The translations under genes and the position numbers were made by a program. DNA of 5,239 bases from an uncultured Bacilli bacterium (GTDB lineage: Bacteria; Bacillota_I; Bacilli_A; RF39; UBA660): the NCBI GenBank assembly GCA_948801035.1, contig CAQHJP010000048.1:1-5239 (forward strand). Direction: 5' to 3'. The notes under the pieces were generated by a model. That model did no database searches, was not told where the DNA came from, and saw only the letters and a list, made by a program, of their open reading frames with translations. This document shows, one piece after another, positions 4,173 to 5,239 of this stretch. How positions within the stretch are numbered: the first letter of the stretch is position 1; each line of letters starts with the position of its first letter.

Positions 4173-5239
4173 ATGATAAAGAATGTAATATCTGTAATAG
4201 ATGGCGAAGCTGGAAGTTGTGGTAAAGCTAAAGTAATTGGAGAAATAGCAACTGACAATTCTATTAAACTTGGAGCCTCTGTTACAAATTGTATGCCAAA
4301 TGCAGGACATACTTTTATTGATTGTGAAGGTAATGCTACTATTTTTAGAAATATACCTGTATCATCAGTTAATCCTAATACTGAATTATTTATTGGACCA
4401 GGTTCTGCTATTGATATGGAAGTATTTAAAGAAGAATACAAACAAGCTTTAAAATATTTAAAAGATAGAAAAATTTATGTTCACCAAATGGTTCCTTTAG
4501 TTGATGAAAGACATAAAGAGTATGAAAGAGAAAATATTAAAAGTGGTTCAACTTTTAAGGGCTGTGGAGCAGTATCACAAGAGAAAATTATTAGAGATAA
4601 AAAGTTAGAATTTTTTAAAACATTTGAAAATGCTGTTGTCTGTTCTAATAACGAATGGTTAGAAAGATTATATAAGCATCTAGATAATCCTTATGAATAT
4701 GTAATATTAGAAGGCGCTCAAGGTTGTGATTTAGATTTAAATCATAGTGGAAATTATCCTCATGTAACAAGTAGAAATGTTTCAACTTCTCAACTACTTG
4801 CAGACTCAGGAATATCAGCAGAGCGATTACTTCAAACAATTATGGTTATAAGACCTTTTCCAATAAGAATAAGTAATATTACTAAATCAGGGGAATTTAT
4901 TTATACAGGTGGTTATGGTAAAGGCGAAGAACTTACATGGACACAAATCAATTTAGCATCTATGTATGGAAGTTATCCTTATAATGGTGATATAGAATGT
5001 CTACCTTATAATATTGATTTAAATCGTGTAAAAAAGTTAATGAAAGAGTGCCCTGAAATTTATTTAAAACAATTATTTAAAAATGATTTTGAAAATATAA
5101 AAATTAGTGATTTAAATATATTACAAGTATTAGAACTTGAAAGATTAGTATATAAATCAAAAGGATTTAATAATTATAAATCTCAGTTTTTAGAATTAGA
5201 ATTGCTTGATAACATATTTGATCAATCTGAACAAACAAC
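4173..5239 (+). CDS. PurZ-like adenylosuccinate synthetase homologue, 3'-truncated
   Basis: The frame is open for 355 codons to the window end. It has the adenylosuccinate synthetase blocks: glycine loop GSCGKAK (14-20), PNAGHT with the catalytic-type histidine H46 (42-47), GSTFKGCG (125-132) with the dimer-contact arginine position R141, LEGAQG (179-184) and NYPHVTSRN (194-202). PurA ligates aspartate to IMP using the aspartate of GDEGKGK; here that residue is S15. Aspartate-to-serine (or glycine) at this place marks phage PurZ, which joins aspartate to dGMP on the way to 2-aminoadenine DNA. The arginine-rich aspartate-binding loop of PurA (TTGRxRR) is not visible between 236 and 300; NIDLNRVKKLMKECPEIYLKQLF (280-302) looks like the following conserved helix region. 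A helical tail (about 304-355) continues past the usual PurZ length as I recall it (~340-370 aa). So it is a PurA/PurZ-superfamily nucleotide ligase, not housekeeping PurA; substrate unproven. Confidence 0.85.
   Translation, partial: MIKNVISVIDGEAGSCGKAKVIGEIATDNSIKLGASVTNCMPNAGHTFIDCEGNATIFRNIPVSSVNPNTELFIGPGSAIDMEVFKEEYKQALKYLKDRKIYVHQMVPLVDERHKEYERENIKSGSTFKGCGAVSQEKIIRDKKLEFFKTFENAVVCSNNEWLERLYKHLDNPYEYVILEGAQGCDLDLNHSGNYPHVTSRNVSTSQLLADSGISAERLLQTIMVIRPFPIRISNITKSGEFIYTGGYGKGEELTWTQINLASMYGSYPYNGDIECLPYNIDLNRVKKLMKECPEIYLKQLFKNDFENIKISDLNILQVLELERLVYKSKGFNNYKSQFLELELLDNIFDQSEQT

Noticed and set aside
4154..4441. Minus-strand open frame of 95 codons
   Set aside because: It is antisense to the PurZ-like gene, has no ribosome binding site and a low-complexity hydrophobic translation; the plus-strand frame carries clear family motifs.
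4270..4452. Plus-strand open frame of 60 codons
   Set aside because: It is an out-of-frame shadow inside the PurZ-like gene, with no ribosome binding site.
4645..4839. Minus-strand open frame of 64 codons
   Set aside because: It is antisense to the EGAQG/VTSRN region of the PurZ-like gene, so it is a shadow.
4173..5239. Housekeeping purA
   Set aside because: The GDEGKGK aspartate is serine, the aspartate-binding arginine loop is not seen, and the neighbours are accessory genes.
1..5239. CRISPR array, tRNA, rRNA or insertion sequence
   Set aside because: No regularly spaced repeats, no cloverleaf candidates in the gaps, and no transposase gene or paired terminal repeats were seen.

Overview
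The window is very AT-rich, with clostridial/Bacillota-like Shine-Dalgarno sites (GGAGG, AAGGAG, AGGGGG), near-consensus TATAAT boxes and strongly A/T-ending codons. Tryptophan is encoded by TGG and no gene contains an in-frame TGA, so the standard bacterial code applies and mollicute code 4 is not needed. The best guess is a low-GC Bacillota, probably an anaerobe or gut bacterium, or a mobile element or prophage of one. The sequence alone cannot decide between these.

Layout. (1) Positions 1-653 (+) hold the C-terminal ~216 residues of a protein that looks like the 5-hydroxymethyl-dU DNA kinase / alpha-glutamyl-putrescinyl-thymine pyrophosphorylase family, which works in hypermodification of thymine in phage DNA. 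It ends in a strong hairpin terminator (652-673) shared with the convergent gene. (2) Positions 679-3965 hold four minus-strand genes read in the order 212-aa unknown protein, 451-aa protein with four MazF/PemK-like barrel repeats, FabG-type short-chain dehydrogenase, ASCH-domain protein. The last two lie 16 bp apart and form a tight pair. Promoter-like boxes stand before the 212-aa, 451-aa and dehydrogenase genes. (3) Positions 3966-4172 are a divergent intergenic region with promoter signals on both strands and a palindrome. (4) From 4173 to the window end (+) runs an open gene for an adenylosuccinate-synthetase-fold protein. Its catalytic-loop aspartate is replaced by serine, the hallmark of the phage PurZ enzymes that start 2-aminoadenine (Z-base) synthesis from dGMP.

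The most interesting point is that two genes from modified-nucleotide chemistry, a thymine-hypermodification enzyme and a PurZ-like purine ligase, lie about 3.5 kb apart on the same strand and flank an oppositely oriented accessory block. Whether they form one pathway is an inference. The PurZ-like protein also lacks a recognisable aspartate-binding arginine loop, so its amino donor may not be aspartate. The four genes between have no obvious part in that chemistry. ASCH domains bind RNA or nucleotides and MazF-like barrels belong to a nucleic-acid-binding fold, so the region could be an accessory or defence-type island.
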